Source: Hippasteria phrygiana
Lineage: Eukaryota; Echinodermata; Asteroidea; Valvatida; Goniasteridae
DNA: 64,000 bases
Assembly: GCA_037893225.1 (NCBI GenBank)
Contig: JAZGUH010000088.1
Coordinates: 904,501 to 968,500, forward strand
Direction: 5' to 3'
The translations under genes were made by a program, and so were the position numbers. Shown one piece after another: positions 1-10,153 of the stretch. Positions within the stretch are counted from its first letter, which is position 1. Every line of letters starts with the position of its first letter. The notes under the pieces were generated by a model, which saw only the letters and a program-made list of their open reading frames with translations, did not search any database and was not told the DNA's origin.

Positions 1-1
1 C

Positions 2-214
2 TTGCTAGATGTTATACCGATAACGAAAAGCTCCGATTCGGATGTAATCGCGACGTTGCAAAATAAAAGAAAAACTGTCATACCGCTAATTAGGAATAAA
101 ATACCCGAACTGAGTTTTTCTTTCAGAGACTGTGACGGTGAGTTAGTCGATAATAACCATAAGAAATTTATTTTTCGATTAGATATTTATAAAAATTCTT
201 GTTCTGGGCTTTAG
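2..214 (+). CDS. C-terminal fragment of an unidentified gene of the polymerase-bearing element
   Basis: The frame is open from the window edge to a TAG at 212-214, so only about 70 C-terminal residues are seen and the true start lies outside. I do not recognise the family. The last part (ELSFSFRDCDGELVD...) alternates hydrophobic and polar residues like a beta-rich domain. The gene converges on the minus-strand DNA polymerase, and the two stops overlap within the four bases TTAG (211-214), which is virus-like packing. By context it is probably another gene of the same Polinton/adintovirus-like element; a structural or accessory role is only a guess. Confidence 0.4.
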   Translation: MLDVIPITKSSDSDVIATLQNKRKTVIPLIRNKIPELSFSFRDCDGELVDNNHKKFIFRLDIYKNSCSGL

Positions 215-1255
215 CTACGCGAGTGACCATAAGCCAGAGTGTCTATACCATTAGGTAAAATATATCTCTTAGTATCTAAAGGATTTAACGATTGCTTGAC
301 TTGAGCCTCCGTGTATATCATGTGACGCTCAGTTCCAAAACGAATCATCTTGTTTGAATAGCATTCGTTCGATAAAACACATCGCTTATACTTTTCGTAA
401 GATAGATCGTTGTTTATAACCACTCGGTTTACGCCTTTGGCCTTTTTTAATACGACGTCTCCGTATAAAATCGAGTACATCTTCGATCTGATGCAAGTAG
501 CTTCGCTTATGACTTTTCCTCCACATTCGTCTTTAAATTTACCGATGACTTTCTTGTTAGTCTCGTTGTATAAAAAGTGGTCTTTCTCGTAGTTAGAAAA
601 ATCATACAAGTCAGACTGTTTTTCTAGATTCCGATAAACGTCTTTCGTATAGATAATCAAAAGCAGCGAGTCCGTGTCTGTATACATCAATCTTACTTTA
701 TCGCCATACGTCTTTTTTAATTGGTTGTAATAAAAGTCGTACATTAGAGTCTTCGATAAGTCTAAGATACTAACGCCGCAATAGATGGGCTTATTTAAAT
801 ACATTTTCTTTTTGTACGATTCCACGAATGAGAGACCGCATTCTTTAAACGCTGTAGTAGACTTGTAACAAGGTTTAGAAACTATTTTTTCGTATTCTTC
901 TACTTGATCGTTTCGTAATACATGTAGCACACCATCTATTCTATTTCTGAAATTTTCCATCGTTTTGCCGAATACAGAATTATTCATTAATTTGAAAAAG
1001 TCTTTTTCGAAATCCGACTTTGCTTTCGTTCTGAGTTGCGTGTTTTTATCGATGTACGATTTCATCCAAGGTTTTTGTTTAAATTGTAACGCCCGATGTA
1101 CTTTAGTTAGTTTTAGGCCTAGCCTCAAACACTGTTTCAAATTGACGTAGTGCAATACATATTTTTCTTTGCGATATAGCGTGCCGGTTAATTTTTTTAC
1201 CTTAGCGCCATCTCCTATCTCACTCGCCAACTCTCGTTGATACTCCGATAACCAT
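211..1255 (-). CDS. Polymerase motif B and C and thumb segment (fourth open frame)
   Basis: This C-terminal segment holds motif B (KLMNNSVFGKTMEN) and motif C (LMYTDTDSLL, coding bases 669-685) with both catalytic Asp residues of the DTD triad. It continues through a KFKDE block to a natural-looking C-terminus; TAA is at 211-213, overlapping the convergent TAG. All catalytic residues visible here are intact. Confidence 0.85.
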
Positions 1256-1258
1256 TCT

Positions 1259-2425
1259 TCAGGTATGATTATATTTTTCGGCGGCTAAAGGATAATCGTT
1301 GTGTAGATCGTGTAGTTCGGCTGGATATTCCAGGTCAACTTCGAACATAAATCCCGTTTTAGTATCATCTTTTAACGCCATGATACGATCGTGGGTAAAT
1401 TGTTTTGTACCGACCCAATTAAATCCTCCGTAAGGTAGCGGTCGACTCATGGCCCATCCGTAGAGGTTGTTGGCGTCTAGATAGAGAATATACGAATCGG
1501 GTTTATCTTGCTCGTAATCTTTTAGGTACTTATTGTTGGCCTTAGCATAGCGTGTACTACCAACGCTCGATATTCCCCCTCTTTTTGCTTTTTCAAAAAA
1601 TAGATGTTTATCTACATCGGTTAATAATTCTAATTCTATTTTAGTATGTCTTAGTAGAGCGTCCCAACTTAATCCCGGTGCTATGAAGTAGTTGGCTGGA
1701 TCCAACTTGTAATTCGTTCTACACATTTGTCTAAAATTCTCGAATACACCGGCTAGTAATAGAGTATCCGCGGTTACGTATAAGTCGTGGTATTCGCCCA
1801 TGTTTTTTATGTCAAAGGTCCTCCATACTCGTTGCGCTCTTTCGTAGTCTTCGTCCGACACGTGTTCGTCCTTTAGAGCGCTGTAAAAAGATTCTTTCGG
1901 CGGTAGAGTAGTTTCGCTAAATCGTTCAAAGCTGTCCATGTACTCGTACGGATATACACCCTTTTGTAATAAGAGGTCCGCGTTTTCTTCGCCATAACGT
2001 TTCAGGAGTAGCCTAAAGGCATCTCTCGGGCAAGACTTTACCAATTTGTCGAGACCACTAGACATAAAATGAAACGAGTCGATAAATCTATATTGACCGA
2101 TCGAAAATGAAATGTATTTTTCTGAATTTTTGGGTATACACCAGATATCTTGTTGATACTTGGAAATACCCTGCATGATCAAGTGCGCGTCATAATTTTC
2201 TAAGTTGTGAAAGATGACCGGTATTTTCGTTATGCCGGGTATTACTCGTAATTTAAGATTGCAGTAAGCGTGTGCGGCTCCTCTGTACTTGCCCGTTGTG
2301 TGACAATGATCTCTTACTTTTCGAAATTTGTTAATTTTCTTTTGGCAGAACATACATGTTTTCTCGACGTATCCCTTTTCGTTTTCGTACGTGTATTCTT
2401 CCAGTTCGGCTTGTAGCACTGGCAA
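1259..2425 (-). CDS. Polymerase Exo II, Exo III and palm motif A segment (third open frame)
   Basis: This 388-residue frame carries a CMFCQKKI ... VRDHCHTTGKYRGAAH zinc cluster, Exo II (HNLENYDAHL), Exo III (YVTADTLLLA) and motif A (LDANNLYGWAMSRPLP) with its metal-binding Asp. It ends prematurely after DYPLAAEKY, where the sequence continues one frame over at about 1255-1275. Confidence 0.85.
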   Translation of the reverse strand: MPVLQAELEEYTYENEKGYVEKTCMFCQKKINKFRKVRDHCHTTGKYRGAAHAYCNLKLRVIPGITKIPVIFHNLENYDAHLIMQGISKYQQDIWCIPKNSEKYISFSIGQYRFIDSFHFMSSGLDKLVKSCPRDAFRLLLKRYGEENADLLLQKGVYPYEYMDSFERFSETTLPPKESFYSALKDEHVSDEDYERAQRVWRTFDIKNMGEYHDLYVTADTLLLAGVFENFRQMCRTNYKLDPANYFIAPGLSWDALLRHTKIELELLTDVDKHLFFEKAKRGGISSVGSTRYAKANNKYLKDYEQDKPDSYILYLDANNLYGWAMSRPLPYGGFNWVGTKQFTHDRIMALKDDTKTGFMFEVDLEYPAELHDLHNDYPLAAEKYNHT

Positions 2426-3310
2426 TTACACGAGTAATTTGGATAAATTGGTTTTTCGCAAATCCAGCACTCGTTAGAGTTTAGGTGAATTTTTTCTTCT
2501 TTTAGCGTATATATTATCGGCTTAATGCGAGCTAGTAATTCATTAATCTTAGGTTCGAGTTCTTGCAACGAGGTTATAAAATTGTCTATAGCGTGTTCAC
2601 CTCTATAAGTCTTTCGCTTAATCTGTCGACCATCGCATCTAACTACAACGTAAGAATAACCGCAGGCTTTGTGAATATGAGTTTTACTCGACGGTTCTAC
2701 GAGCGTAGGGCATACCGTCGTCTTTGTTTTTTCTAATACAGATTCAAAATCCGCGTATATGACGTAGGGTGCATCTTGTAAATTCTTAAAGTTTTTAAAC
2801 ATTAATTTGCTTTTGTCCAAGTATCTGTTCGCGCTTTCATGCGGCATTTTAACGGTAGATAAAGCAGAGTCTATTCCTTCGCAATCTTTTACGTGCTCAT
2901 CCAGCTTCTCTTTCGAATTAAAATGCGTTAAACATCTTAAGCAAAACATTTTGCGATGCTGACTATTGGTAACGCCAGATAAGAATCTAGGTAAGTCACT
3001 TATCCAACAATAATGACCGTCATATAATAGCAAACTGATAGTTTCTATATCGTATGGTCTTTTAGATAAATATAGCGGATATATCAAGCCCCTTTTATCT
3101 TGTGGATAGGTTTTATTTTTGCAGTCTGCGTCGTATCCTAACACGTTTATACTTATATCGTTTTGTCTTTCTATTTTAGATATTTGACTTATGGGTGTGG
3201 GGAAGTCTATGTCCTTAAAATTTAATCCGTCATCGGTTTTATAAGTAGATGGATTATTTCCGCGAAATTGGTACTTTGGGTTTGTTGCTAATTGGTTTTT
3301 AACTATCGGT
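2314..3310 (-). CDS. Polymerase finger and Exo I segment (second open frame)
   Basis: The frame is open from about 3310. It contains a CCHC-type zinc finger (CLRCLTHFNSKEKL...), the exonuclease I motif YADFES with catalytic Asp and Glu, and a CxxC pair (ECWICEKP). It ends in the region where the next open frame (2425-1259) takes over, marking the second frameshift. Function follows from the motifs; the segment is not a separate gene. Confidence 0.8.
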
Positions 3311-4147
3311 ATATATACCTAGGGCGGCTCTTAAACACCATCTTATACACTCTTGATCTTCGTTTTTGATATTAAATGTTGCGCGTTTGTTAGCTACATA
3401 CTCGGGTAGTTTTACGTAAGAAGCGCCTACCAGAGGGTTAACTCTGTTTATGTTTATGTAAAACGCGACTATTTTATCTATAGTCCAACCACTTCCTTTA
3501 TTCGTAAATTTATCTATCTGAGATAATATCGTTTCATATTGTTTCCCGATAGTCGTAGCTATCTCGCTCTTGTTTAAGACTCGATTTTGGTAACTAAAAT
3601 GAATAGCGGTTGATGTTGTAGTCTCAACACCTGATTTTTTTACATACTTTATTTTCATAGCGATCTGTAGTTTCATCGTTTTTATTTTTATTAATTCAGC
3701 GACGATTTTGTTTTTGATCATCGACGTATGGGTGTTGTAAAATTGCTCTGGATCGTCGGTAAACAGACTCGGAATCAGTTCCAAATTTCTATAACTGTTT
3801 TCAAATCTTCTAGTCTCTCGAAAGTCTGATTCTCGAAAAGTATTTTGCTCCTTAAATCTTTTTATAGCTTCGATGTAATCTTTTTTTATCGCTCGACCAT
3901 TTCTACCCGAAGAAATAACTCGTAAATTTTTGTCGTGCGCGAGTCGCTCTAACGAAGCTTTAGATCGTATTTTCAAATTTTTAAATTTGTCTTCTTCTTT
4001 TTTTATAGCTCGAATATAATCTCGCCTGATATACGTATTACGGCGTCCTGTTGGTGTTCCTAAAGATAAGTTATACTTATCGATATATCTTTTTAAAGAT
4101 ATTTTGTTCCATCTATTGTATCCTCGAATCATGGGTTGTGTCTCCAT
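3299..4147 (-). CDS. Polymerase N-terminal segment (first open frame)
   Basis: This 282-residue open frame starts at the ATG at 4145-4147; a second ATG six codons in is also possible. It is Lys/Arg/Ile-rich. Near its end the GSGW...VAFYININRVNPLVGASY block and a following NIKNEDQECIRW segment match the conserved region before the exonuclease domain in transposon and virus polymerases. It ends in an early TAA where the frame shifts near 3300-3310; the adjacent frame carries the expected continuation across 3145-3300. Confidence 0.8.
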   Translation of the reverse strand: METQPMIRGYNRWNKISLKRYIDKYNLSLGTPTGRRNTYIRRDYIRAIKKEEDKFKNLKIRSKASLERLAHDKNLRVISSGRNGRAIKKDYIEAIKRFKEQNTFRESDFRETRRFENSYRNLELIPSLFTDDPEQFYNTHTSMIKNKIVAELIKIKTMKLQIAMKIKYVKKSGVETTTSTAIHFSYQNRVLNKSEIATTIGKQYETILSQIDKFTNKGSGWTIDKIVAFYININRVNPLVGASYVKLPEYVANKRATFNIKNEDQECIRWCLRAALGIYTDS

Positions 4148-4671
4148 CTTTATAGTAACAAATATAATATTTTTTTTTTAAAATAAAAAAATAATTAATT
4201 TTTTTTGGCTTATGTTATTTTGGGGTAATATCTTTTTCACCCGGGCGCGCCCGGGCGTTTTAGTACGCTTCTGGACTATGAAAAACACTTTTTATTTTCA
4301 TGATTTTGTGCAAATTTTGGTGTGTAGTAACCCAGCAAAATTTTGAATAAAATTTGGGCGATTTTTAGACTATTTTGTTTTTAAAAAATTTGACGTGGGT
4401 ATATACAGCAAAATTATAGAGAAAAGTGAAAAAACAGGAAATGACATAGAATCGGCATCTCCCTTACTACTCCCCAATATTGACCATGCTGTGAACTAGT
4501 CCAATTGTGCTAAATATCTGTCATGAGTTGAGAGATACTCTTTTCACAGATCTTTGCATGGAACATAAAGGAAAATAATAACCAGAAAAAAAACATTTTA
4601 AATGGCAATAAAAATAAACGAAATAATTGGGGAATTCCTCTCAGAGTACACGTACAATGTATACTGATGAT
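4148..4671. other. A/T-rich upstream flank of the polymerase, no gene
   Basis: The stretch is A/T-rich. A G/C palindrome (CCCGGGCGCGCCCGGG) lies about 95 bases upstream of the polymerase start. I see no coding frame and no recognisable terminal repeat of the viral-like element. Confidence 0.5.
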
Positions 4672-4976
4672 GGCGATTGTGTAGTGTAGGGCCTTGTTCC
4701 CTATAGGGGAAAAAAAATCCACTTTTAGGTTATTGGAATTGCCAAACTAGTTAGCGACATTACAAACCAACAGGTATGCCATAGATAAAGGGCAGGGTTT
4801 TAGTTTTAAGGGAAATTTTGGGGTAAAGCGGCGATGAGGACGACAAAACGCAACGCGAAAATAAAGATGGCAATCACCGCGACACATGTTAAACATGCAA
4901 AACCGCATTAATTCGCAAAGCAACTGCCATTAATATAAAGCGCGTCAGAAAATTGCATTTTCTACCGAAATAAACT
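4672..4976 (+). mobile_element. Truncated MITE of the GGCGATTGTGTAG family
   Basis: It starts with the same terminal sequence as the complete copy at 9696-10145 (GGCGATTGTGTAGTGTAGGG) and tracks it for about 300 bases, through the shared GGGCAGGGTTTTAGTTTT and GCGGCGATGAGGACGACAAA segments. It diverges at 4977, where the 4978-5629 inverted-repeat element begins, and its right terminal repeat is missing. Confidence 0.8.
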
Positions 4977-4977
4977 G

Positions 4978-5629
4978 GGAAAGAGTTCCATATCCGGCCA
5001 TCACTTATTTTCCCTTAATTAGGCAGATTCACGTGAACCGGCGTTGGCGGCGCTATTTGCAATACCCAATCTTCTGTCAGCACTGTGACCGGCTTATAAT
5101 TTGTTTTTATTTAGTTTTTGATCATTTATTGGCAAATAATTGGTGTTTGGTAATTGTTACTATTTTAAATGACTCCTACAATTATATTTGTATTGATAAC
5201 AAATTGATATGAAATAAATGAGGGTCACATTTTCAATTAAAAAATGTAGCAATTGGCAATATGGTCACACTCACAACTTTTTAACTAAAATTGGCCTCCA
5301 AAATGACCCAAAATTTTAATCAACAAAAATCCATAACTTTGCACAGGGTTAACCTTTCATGACCATTGACCCCTCATTTTATTTCTAATTTTTTACTCTT
5401 TCCAGTGATATAATATTTAAAAGGATTGAAGCAACTTGAAATTTTCCTAAATCTGCCTACCTTAATATGACTTAAAAACTACCAAAAAGTGTAAATCTGA
5501 TGAAGAAACACGAATTTAGGAGGGGAAAAATTTCAACTTTTTCTTTGAAAATACTCTTGACTTTTTCTGTCATGGCCCATAGACTTTGTGCACGAGGTCT
5601 AAGTGATGGCCAGATATGGAACTCTTTCC
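4978..5629. mobile_element. Inverted-repeat DNA element, about 30-bp ends
   Basis: The left end (GGAAAGAGTTCCATATCC, continuing GGCCATCACTTA) is matched in inverted orientation by the right end at about 5601-5629 with one mismatch in roughly 30 bases. AAATAAA occurs on both outer sides and may be an imperfect target duplication. No transposase is seen, so it is a non-autonomous element of unknown superfamily, lodged in the truncated MITE. Confidence 0.65.
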
Positions 5630-6255
5630 AAATAAATATTGGGTACCAGGCAAAATCGACCAATATATGGTCGACAAAATGGTCACCACTCGAACTTTTA
5701 TAGTTGATGCATGGAGAAATAATGGTTGATGTAACGATAGGCCTACTGCTACTTATGGTGTACTATTTACGACACATCGCTTTGCCTCTTCCATACGCGA
5801 CGCGACTATACGACGCGACGGCACGACGGCTGCGTTGCATCGTGCCGTCGCGTCGTGCCGTCGCTTCTTTCCCATTACTTCTGGCGTCGCGTCGTGCGTC
5901 GCGTCGTGCCGTCGTGCCGTCGTGTCGTTTTTTTCTAGCTTGCAGGTTTTCTTTCCTCAACGTCGCCCCTTCCGTCGCCCATCGCTTCGTACCGTCGTGC
6001 GTCGCGTCGTGCGTCGCGTCGTGCGTCGCGTCGTGCGTCGCGTCGTGCGTCGCATCGTGCGTCGCATCGTGCTTGCGTCGTGCGTCGCGTCGTGGTCGCG
6101 TCGTGCTCGCGTCGCATCGTACTCGCGTCGTGTCGTGCTTCGCGTCGTATTTCGCGTCGTACCATCGTCGTCACCCTATGGGCTCCGTGCACAAATATAC
6201 GAATTATGGTGATGGGCCTTGTTCAAACCACATGCCTAACAATATACACGCCTTT

Positions 6256-6700
6256 ACGGGGTCCGCCCGATAGTCCGAAGGTTCGATTGTCCGAAGGTTT
6301 ATTGATCCAAAGGTTCGATATTCCGAACGTACAAATTCCCCATATGAGGGGGTTCGATAGTCCGAAAATGAAATAAGGTTCGTTAACGGAACATCTGATG
6401 CAATAGTCCGAAGGTTCATTAGTCCGAACGGCCTACAATCCGAAGGTTCATTTATCCGAAGGTTCAGTAATCCGAACTTAGAATAAGGTTAATTAGTCCG
6501 AAGGTTCAAAAGTCAGAAACTAAAATAAGGTTCAATAGTCCGAAGGTTCATAAAGGCACACAAAGTTCTATAGTCCGAATTGACAATAAGGTCCGATAGT
6601 CCGGACTATCGAACCCTATCGTCTATTCCGAATATCGAACCTTCGGATTATTTAACCTTATTCTCTTTTCGGACTATTGGGCCCTTCGGACTAAAGAACA
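6256..6700. repeat. Degenerate tandem repeat of GGTTCRATAGTCCGAA type
   Basis: About twenty irregular copies of a 15-20-base word (AGTCCGAAGGTTC with variable linkers such as AATAAGGT) run through the segment. Inverted copies occur near 6595-6690, including the palindrome GATAGTCCGGACTATC. It lies inside the foldback element's central region. Confidence 0.8.
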
Positions 6701-6778
6701 CAATTTTGGGAGGGGCCAACACATTTTTTTGCTGAGTTTTGTGGGTGGGTGTACGCAGTGGCTGCCTTTTTGCGACGT

Positions 6779-6863
6779 CATTTTTTTTGGGGGGGGGGGC
6801 ATGGGCCCCCTTTGGCCCCCCCTGGATCCGCCCTTCCACCCCCCCCCCCCCCCCCCCCACCCA
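6779..6863. repeat. Poly-G and poly-C tracts beside a degenerate hAT-like end
   Basis: A run of G (about 6789-6799) is followed by C tracts up to 6859. Between them the word CTGGATCCGCC resembles the inner end of CAGTGGCG-type hAT MITEs found elsewhere in the window. I cannot define both ends here. Confidence 0.5.
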
Positions 6864-6987
6864 CAAACCTTGACGAGAAATGGAAACTCGCTCATAACGT
6901 GTAGTTTTATTGTAACTTTGTTTTACGCCGTTTATGTAAACCCGTGCACACGGCAACTTTGTTTCAACATTTATAAACCTTTACAGT

Positions 6988-7150
6988 CAGTGGCGTATCC
7001 AGCGGAAGGGGGGGGGGGGGGGGGGACTTGCCCTCCTGGCGGCATTTGAAGCGTCATAAAAAATTTTTTTAAATAGTGTTTTAAAACGATTTTAAGACGG
7101 TTCAGACGTTGTTTGCCCTTCCTGGCACAAAAAAACTGGATACGCTACTG
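6988..7150. mobile_element. hAT-like MITE with 8-bp TSD (CAGTGGCGTATCCAG family)
   Basis: The 163-bp element starts CAGTGGCGTATCCAG and ends CTGGATACGCTACTG. It is flanked by a perfect 8-bp duplication TTTACAGT (6980-6987 and 7151-7158). A G run sits just inside the left end, and the right half contains TTTTAAGACGGTTCAGACG. Related copies are at 29831-29955, 53627-53756 and 59513-59578. Confidence 0.92.
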
Positions 7151-7423
7151 TTTACAGTGAGTTACACTTTTTCACCGTTGGTGGTGCCATTTAACCACTT
7201 TGTTTTGTTCTTACGCATAGGCAAAATAAGACATGTGGTTTCTGCTTTTCTGGTTTGCAACTTTAGGCGTAGGCTCCTAAAAATAAAAAACATGGCCACG
7301 AGCAGGGAAGGGGGGGGGGGTTGAAACCCCCCCCCCCCCGGACCCGCGCCTTGTATAGCACAACCCTTGCCAGCATCCGAACCGTACCAATAAGCGCATG
7401 TTTGAAGTGCCCATTGCATTAGC

Positions 7424-7551
7424 CTTTTAGAGGTATGGCGGACACAATAGGAGGGCGTTATTTGATTTGGGTAAAACCTGTGTATTTATACCCAAATAAA
7501 ATAGCGCCCTCCTATTGTGTCCGCCATACCTCTAAAAGGCTAATGATACTC
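7424..7551. mobile_element. 128-bp hairpin inside foldback copy 1
   Basis: Arms of about 56 bases (CATTAGCCTTTTAGAGGTAT ...) are near-perfect inverted copies around a short AAACCTGTGTATTTA loop. The same hairpin occurs in foldback copy 2 (19989-20116), where its symmetry extends further outward. It is either a nested MITE or the true centre of the foldback family. Confidence 0.85.
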
Positions 7552-7844
7552 AGGAACGAAATATTTTCTCTCTTTTCAATATTTATTTTGTCCCGCCAGA
7601 CACCGCTGTTATCGCGGTACCGTTGTTGAATCTGTAGATTGTTTGCTACGAAAATTGGGAAAATACAAACAGAATTCTAGCAAAATCGTCTTTTTACACA
7701 TTTTAAATACACAGCTCAGGCCTTTTGTTCACCACGCGGTTAAGCGCATGCGCGCATAAATTTAAATTTATTAGCGGGTTATTCTGTGAGCCAGTTCGGT
7801 ATTTCAACTGCGCATGTTCACAATAGCATGACCGGACTACTCCA

Positions 7845-8010
7845 CGCGAAACACGAAGCGAAACACGAAGCGAAACACGAAGCAAAACACGACGCGAAAC
7901 ACGACGCGAAACACGACGCGAAACACGACGCGAAGCACGACGCGACGCACGACGCGAGCACGACGCGAGCACGACGCGACGCGCGACGCGACGCGCGACG
8001 CGCGACGCGA
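7845..8010. repeat. 12-bp tandem repeat in the foldback right arm
   Basis: GCGAAACACGAC/GAAG units repeat about nine times, then decay into GAGCACGACGC and GCGCGACGC variants. The same arm repeat, with fewer units, is in copy 2 at about 20405-20545. Unit number varies between copies, as in foldback transposon arms. Confidence 0.85.
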
Positions 8011-8275
8011 TGGGCGACAGAAGGGGCGACGTTGAGGAAAGAAAACCTGCAAGCTAGAAAAAAACGACGCGACGGCACGACGGCACGACGCGACGCCATA
8101 AGTAATGGGAAAGAAGCGACGGCACGACGCGACGGCACGATGCAACGCAGCCGTCGTGCCGTCGTGTCGTATAGTCGCGTCGCGTATGGCAAGCGATGTG
8201 TCGTAAATAGTACACCATAGCTACTGAGTGCTAGTGCTAGGCATTTGCTTTTGCATGCTGTAGGCGGCCTAGGCC

Positions 8276-8801
8276 TAGCTCGAAAATTCCAGCTCTTGGC
8301 TTATGACATGCGAGATTCGCCATTAGAGCTAGAAGGAGTTCTATATATCATAGGTCAGGGTCGTTTAAGATCTTGCCCATATCTTCCGTTTCCCTGAATA
8401 TATCAACTAAAAACTCACCGTCCGGGTGGAGCAGTCCTTCATGCAGCTTTGTATCCCCTCAAAATGAGAATCTGATAAATTTAAACCCGAAAAACAAGTG
8501 AATTTTTCGTGCAACTAGGTGCATGCACAAAACCAGCTGTGTACAAAGCAATGGCGCAGTGATTCTTGGTGCCCGACCAAAACACGAAGGGCCAGACCAC
8601 AACAATTTGCCGTTTGAAGCTTACGGTGGTTTCCGATACCGGTACCATGCGGCCGGTGCGCGCGGGATGCACTGCGCGCACACCCGTACCCCCTCGTGGA
8701 TCGCTATACGACGGCTGTTTCCTGATGCAATGACAGCTATAAGATTATGGACAAGAACGCACATGTCTGACATAAGCCAAGAGCTGGAATTTTCGAGCTA
8801 G
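8276..8801. mobile_element. TIR element (AGCTCGAAAATTCC ends)
   Basis: The left end AGCTCGAAAATTCCAGCTCT, continuing TGGCTTATG, is repeated inverted at about 8767-8799. The interior of about 460 bases has no credible gene. CCTAGGCC and CCTGGGCC on the two sides may be a decayed 8-bp duplication. Confidence 0.75.
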
Positions 8802-9687
8802 CCTGGGCCTAACTCCTTCAGAAATAAATGGAATCGGGGGTAACTTGCCTAGGCCCTAGTAGCGTGCTGTAGTAGGCCTAAAATACTGTAAACACTGACC
8901 TGTTTAAAAAATTAAAGTTTTGCATAGATGCTGGGAAGTGCTGCAGAATACCCCCCCCCCCCCCCCGCCACTTGTTACCTCCACTTCGTAGTCGTACTCG
9001 TAGTCGTACGCGGATACGGGGCCGGGTCACGGTTGATTGCCCTCAATAAACTACATGTGTGCATAACAGCCGGGTACGGTACGGGTGGGTGCACCACACT
9101 AAATAGGCCATTCATGGCTGCGCTAAGCTGATTACCATAAATTGTAAACCCACTATTTTTGAATAATACATTTTGGGGGATAGATTTTGGGGGATAGATT
9201 GTGTACGCACTACGTGTATAAATCATGGAGGAATTCCTCCATGGTGTAATTCATGATCAGCTGAATAAATTCCAAACGGCTACCCTACCAACAATTGAAA
9301 AGAATTTGACAGATTAAGATTCAAACTATAATTTTCAGGAGTGCCACAAAAACTGAGAGACTCGTGGATAAGGATTTTCTCACTGTGAAGTTGGTGGATT
9401 TTACACTAAGGTCAATGGGAGTTATTTAGTGGTACATGCACTTGCACCCATACCCATAATAAAGAACCCACGTCTGTCGGCCGTGCAAAAATGGCGCCCT
9501 CTATCGCCTCTCCCGACTCCCTCCCCTTATCCGCAGATATATACGCGCCGCGTATCCGCGTCATGGCATTACACGTGAGGACAGAAAAGAAGGCATTATT
9601 TCTTTGTTCCGGAAAAAGTGAGGACAGGCAAACTAGTGCTTAGTCTATGGGGATGGGTTATATAAATAAGGGAACAATGGAAAGTCC
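8802..9687. other. Intergenic, no gene; C run and a 20-bp palindrome
   Basis: It contains a C run (about 8949-8966), a twofold ATTTTGGGGGATAG direct repeat near 9168-9200 and the perfect palindrome CATGGAGGAATTCCTCCATG near 9225-9244. I see no coding frame. Confidence 0.6.
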
Positions 9688-9695
9688 TCACGTGT

Positions 9696-10145
9696 GGCGA
9701 TTGTGTAGTGTAGGGCCCTGTTCCTAGAAGTAGAAAAGAGAACAAAAATCCACTTTTAGGTTTTTGCCAAACTTTTGCCAAACTGGTTAGCGACATTACA
9801 AACCAACAGGTATGCCTACATAAAGGGCAGGGTTTTAGTTTTGAGGGAAATGTTAGGGTAAAGCGGCGATGAGGACGACAAAACGCAACGCGAAAATCAA
9901 GATGGCGATCACCGCGACGCACAGTAAACACGCAAAACCGCGTTCATTCGCATGGCAACTGCCGTAAAGCGCGTAAGAAAATTGCATTTTCTACCGAAAT
10001 AAACTGTTCAAAATTACAAAAAACGATGTCAATAGAATTAGGAGAAGTCTGCTTTAGGTTGAAAAAATCATTTTGGAATAAGAAAAAATACCCTTGGCTC
10101 TAATTTCATCAAAACTAAAGAGGGGCCCTACACTACACAATCGCC
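9696..10145. mobile_element. Complete 450-bp MITE, GGCGATTGTGTAG family, 8-bp TSD
   Basis: The two ends are perfect inverted repeats of 23 bases (starting GGCGATTGTGTAGTGTAGGG), and TCACGTGT flanks both sides (9688-9695 and 10146-10153). The 8-bp duplication fits hAT or P-type transposases. There is no coding capacity. The truncated copy at 4672 and a divergent resemblance near 22250-22350 show a family. Confidence 0.93.
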
Positions 10146-10153
10146 TCACGTGT

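Larger units (their letters stand above)
211..4147 (-). pseudogene. Protein-primed family B DNA polymerase (Polinton/Maverick- or adintovirus-like), three frameshifts
   Basis: This DNA polymerase with 3'-5' exonuclease would replicate a linear self-synthesising transposon or virus-like genome from a protein primer. It reads 4147 to 211. The ATG at 4145-4147 begins a basic N-terminal part with the family's GSGW block. A CCHC-type finger (CLRCLTHF...) follows, then Exo I (YADFES, about 2741-2758). Next are a CxxC and DHCH cluster resembling an endonuclease VII-type zinc site, Exo II (HNLENYDAHL), Exo III (YVTADTLLLA), motif A (DANNLYG, near 1455-1475), motif B (K...NNSVFG) and motif C (YTDTDS, 669-685). 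Total length of about 1,300 codons fits the family. The frame changes near 3300-3310, 2405-2430 and 1255-1275, but I see no premature stop inside any open segment. It is either a young pseudogene or an intact gene with sequencing indels. No integrase, ATPase or capsid gene lies in the window. Confidence 0.9.
5754..8219. mobile_element. Foldback transposon with TATGGTGTAC ends and CGTCG-rich arms, copy 1
   Basis: The left end TATGGTGTACTATTTACGAC and its inverted copy ending at 8219 are flanked by the direct repeat GCTACT (5748-5753 and 8220-8225), a 6-bp target duplication. Each arm continues into CGTCG/CGTGC repeats, a conserved segment with CTAGCTTGCAGG and CAACGTCGCCCC, and tandem repeats. 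The centre (about 6176-7423) is unrelated filler: a TCCGAA repeat, G/C runs and a hAT MITE. Long Arg/Ala/Ser frames on both strands are repeat artefacts. No transposase is present. The Dada superfamily is known for 6-7-bp duplications, but assignment is not possible from these ends. Confidence 0.85.

Noticed and set aside
5754..6192. Arg/Ser/Ala-rich proteins on both strands of the foldback arms
   Set aside because: They are direct translations of CGTCG-type repeats and open in several frames at once.
9225..9244. CATGGAGGAATTCCTCCATG as an operator site
   Set aside because: It is a perfect palindrome, but isolated, far from any gene and without a second copy.
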